Origin: JAFGHJ01 sp964418485
Lineage (GTDB): Bacteria > Hydrothermota > UBA3072
Length of the DNA: 14,897 nucleotides
Direction: 5' to 3'
NCBI GenBank assembly: GCA_964418485.1
Contig: CAYQMH010000051.1
Coordinates: 1-14,897, forward strand
Every line of letters begins with the position of its first letter. Positions within the stretch are counted from its first letter, which is position 1. The notes under the pieces were generated by a model. That model saw nothing but the letters and a program-made list of their open reading frames with translations. It made no database searches and was not told the origin of the DNA. The position numbers and the translations under genes were made by a program. Below are positions 14,367 to 14,897 of the stretch, piece by piece.

Positions 14367-14897
14367 TTATTTCTTTCTTTTCAAAGCGTCATTGAGAAGC
14401 TTTATAGCACAGAACTCTCCACACATCGAACAGACTTCCTTGATTTTCGGTGCCTGTTTATTTCTTACATCTTTAGCTTTCTTAGCATCTATTACAAGTT
14501 CGAATTGTCTTTCCCAGTCCATACCCTTCCTTGCAAGCGAGATTTCTCTGTCCCATTCCTTTGCCCCTGGGATACCTTTTGCTATATCGCCAGCGTGAGC
14601 AGCTATTCGCGCGGCAATGACTCCCGCCTCGACATCTTCAAGGTCGGGTATCCCAAGATGCTCAGAGGGAGTGACGTAACAGAGGAAGTCTGCTCCGTAA
14701 GAGGCTGCCACAGCACCGCCGATCGCCGAGACAATATGGTCGTAACCCGGGGCAACATCAGTCACTAAAGGACCCAAAACATAAAAAGGCGCTCCGTGGC
14801 AAATTTTCTTTTCCATCTTTACATTCATCTCGATTTCATTTATAGGAATATGCCCGGGACCCTCTATAATTACCTGAACATCTCTTTCATGCGCCCT
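14367..14897 (-). CDS. thiC: Phosphomethylpyrimidine synthase ThiC, partial (5' end beyond the right edge)
   Basis: ThiC is the radical-SAM enzyme that rearranges aminoimidazole ribotide to HMP phosphate in thiamine synthesis. The frame is open to the window edge, and the last 176 residues are present, beginning RAHERDVQVIIEGPGHIP, a hallmark ThiC segment. PFYVLGPLVTDVAPGYDHI and the C-terminal cluster motif CSMCGEFC (C-x2-C-x4-C, which holds the 4Fe-4S cluster) are intact. An internal ATG at 14828 is not the true start, because conserved sequence continues upstream of it. A TPP riboswitch, if present, would lie outside the window. A TonB-dependent receptor follows 30 bases downstream. Confidence 0.97.
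   Translation of the reverse strand, partial: RAHERDVQVIIEGPGHIPINEIEMNVKMEKKICHGAPFYVLGPLVTDVAPGYDHIVSAIGGAVAASYGADFLCYVTPSEHLGIPDLEDVEAGVIAARIAAHAGDIAKGIPGAKEWDREISLARKGMDWERQFELVIDAKKAKDVRNKQAPKIKEVCSMCGEFCAIKLLNDALKRKK

Overview
This window comes from an AT-rich bacterial chromosome. Every recognisable gene lies on the minus strand, so biological reading order runs from high to low coordinates. A TonB-dependent receptor and an OmpA-family protein indicate a cell with an outer membrane. GatCAB shows that Asn-tRNA and/or Gln-tRNA is made by transamidation. TTG and GTG starts, intergenic mosaics of short repeats, and the gene mix recall genomes of uncultured candidate phyla such as WOR-3 or Cloacimonadota. 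That placement is an impression from memory and was not tested.

Reading in the direction of transcription, the right edge holds the 3' part of thiC (thiamine pyrimidine synthesis). A TonB-dependent receptor follows 30 bases later and may belong to the same transcript. A 222-base gap (12315-12536) is filled mostly with short repeat phrases. Next is a two-gene unit, glutamate formimidoyltransferase and a cyclodeaminase/cyclohydrolase subunit, which together form a split version of the folate enzyme FTCD. It has a good candidate promoter whose predicted start of transcription falls on the start codon (leaderless), with a palindrome over the -35 element.

A tRNA-Lys(UUU) follows with its own candidate promoter. 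It leads, with no visible terminator, into a tightly packed run: a stand-alone cyclic-nucleotide-binding protein, an OmpA-family outer-membrane protein with a beta-barrel-like N-terminus, PcrA/UvrD helicase, gatC, gatA, gatB and uvrA. Most junctions in this run overlap or abut, suggesting translational coupling. The run mixes translation fidelity (tRNA-Lys, GatCAB), nucleotide excision repair and helicase functions (UvrA, PcrA) and envelope anchoring (OmpA).

Beyond uvrA, positions 1-358 carry no gene. They form a patchwork of at least eight different short tandem arrays with 6-10 bp units. Two of these, each four 8-bp units, face each other as an imperfect inverted repeat. One array runs across the uvrA stop codon. 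A strong Shine-Dalgarno at the extreme left edge suggests that another minus-strand gene begins just outside the window.

The coding genes are ordinary families. I do not see a complete new defence, mobile or biosynthetic system. The least explained material is the intergenic repeat mosaic. Smaller points worth checking are the leaderless ftcD promoter, the mini-ORF before pcrA, the tRNA-led operon, and the thiC-linked receptor of unknown substrate.
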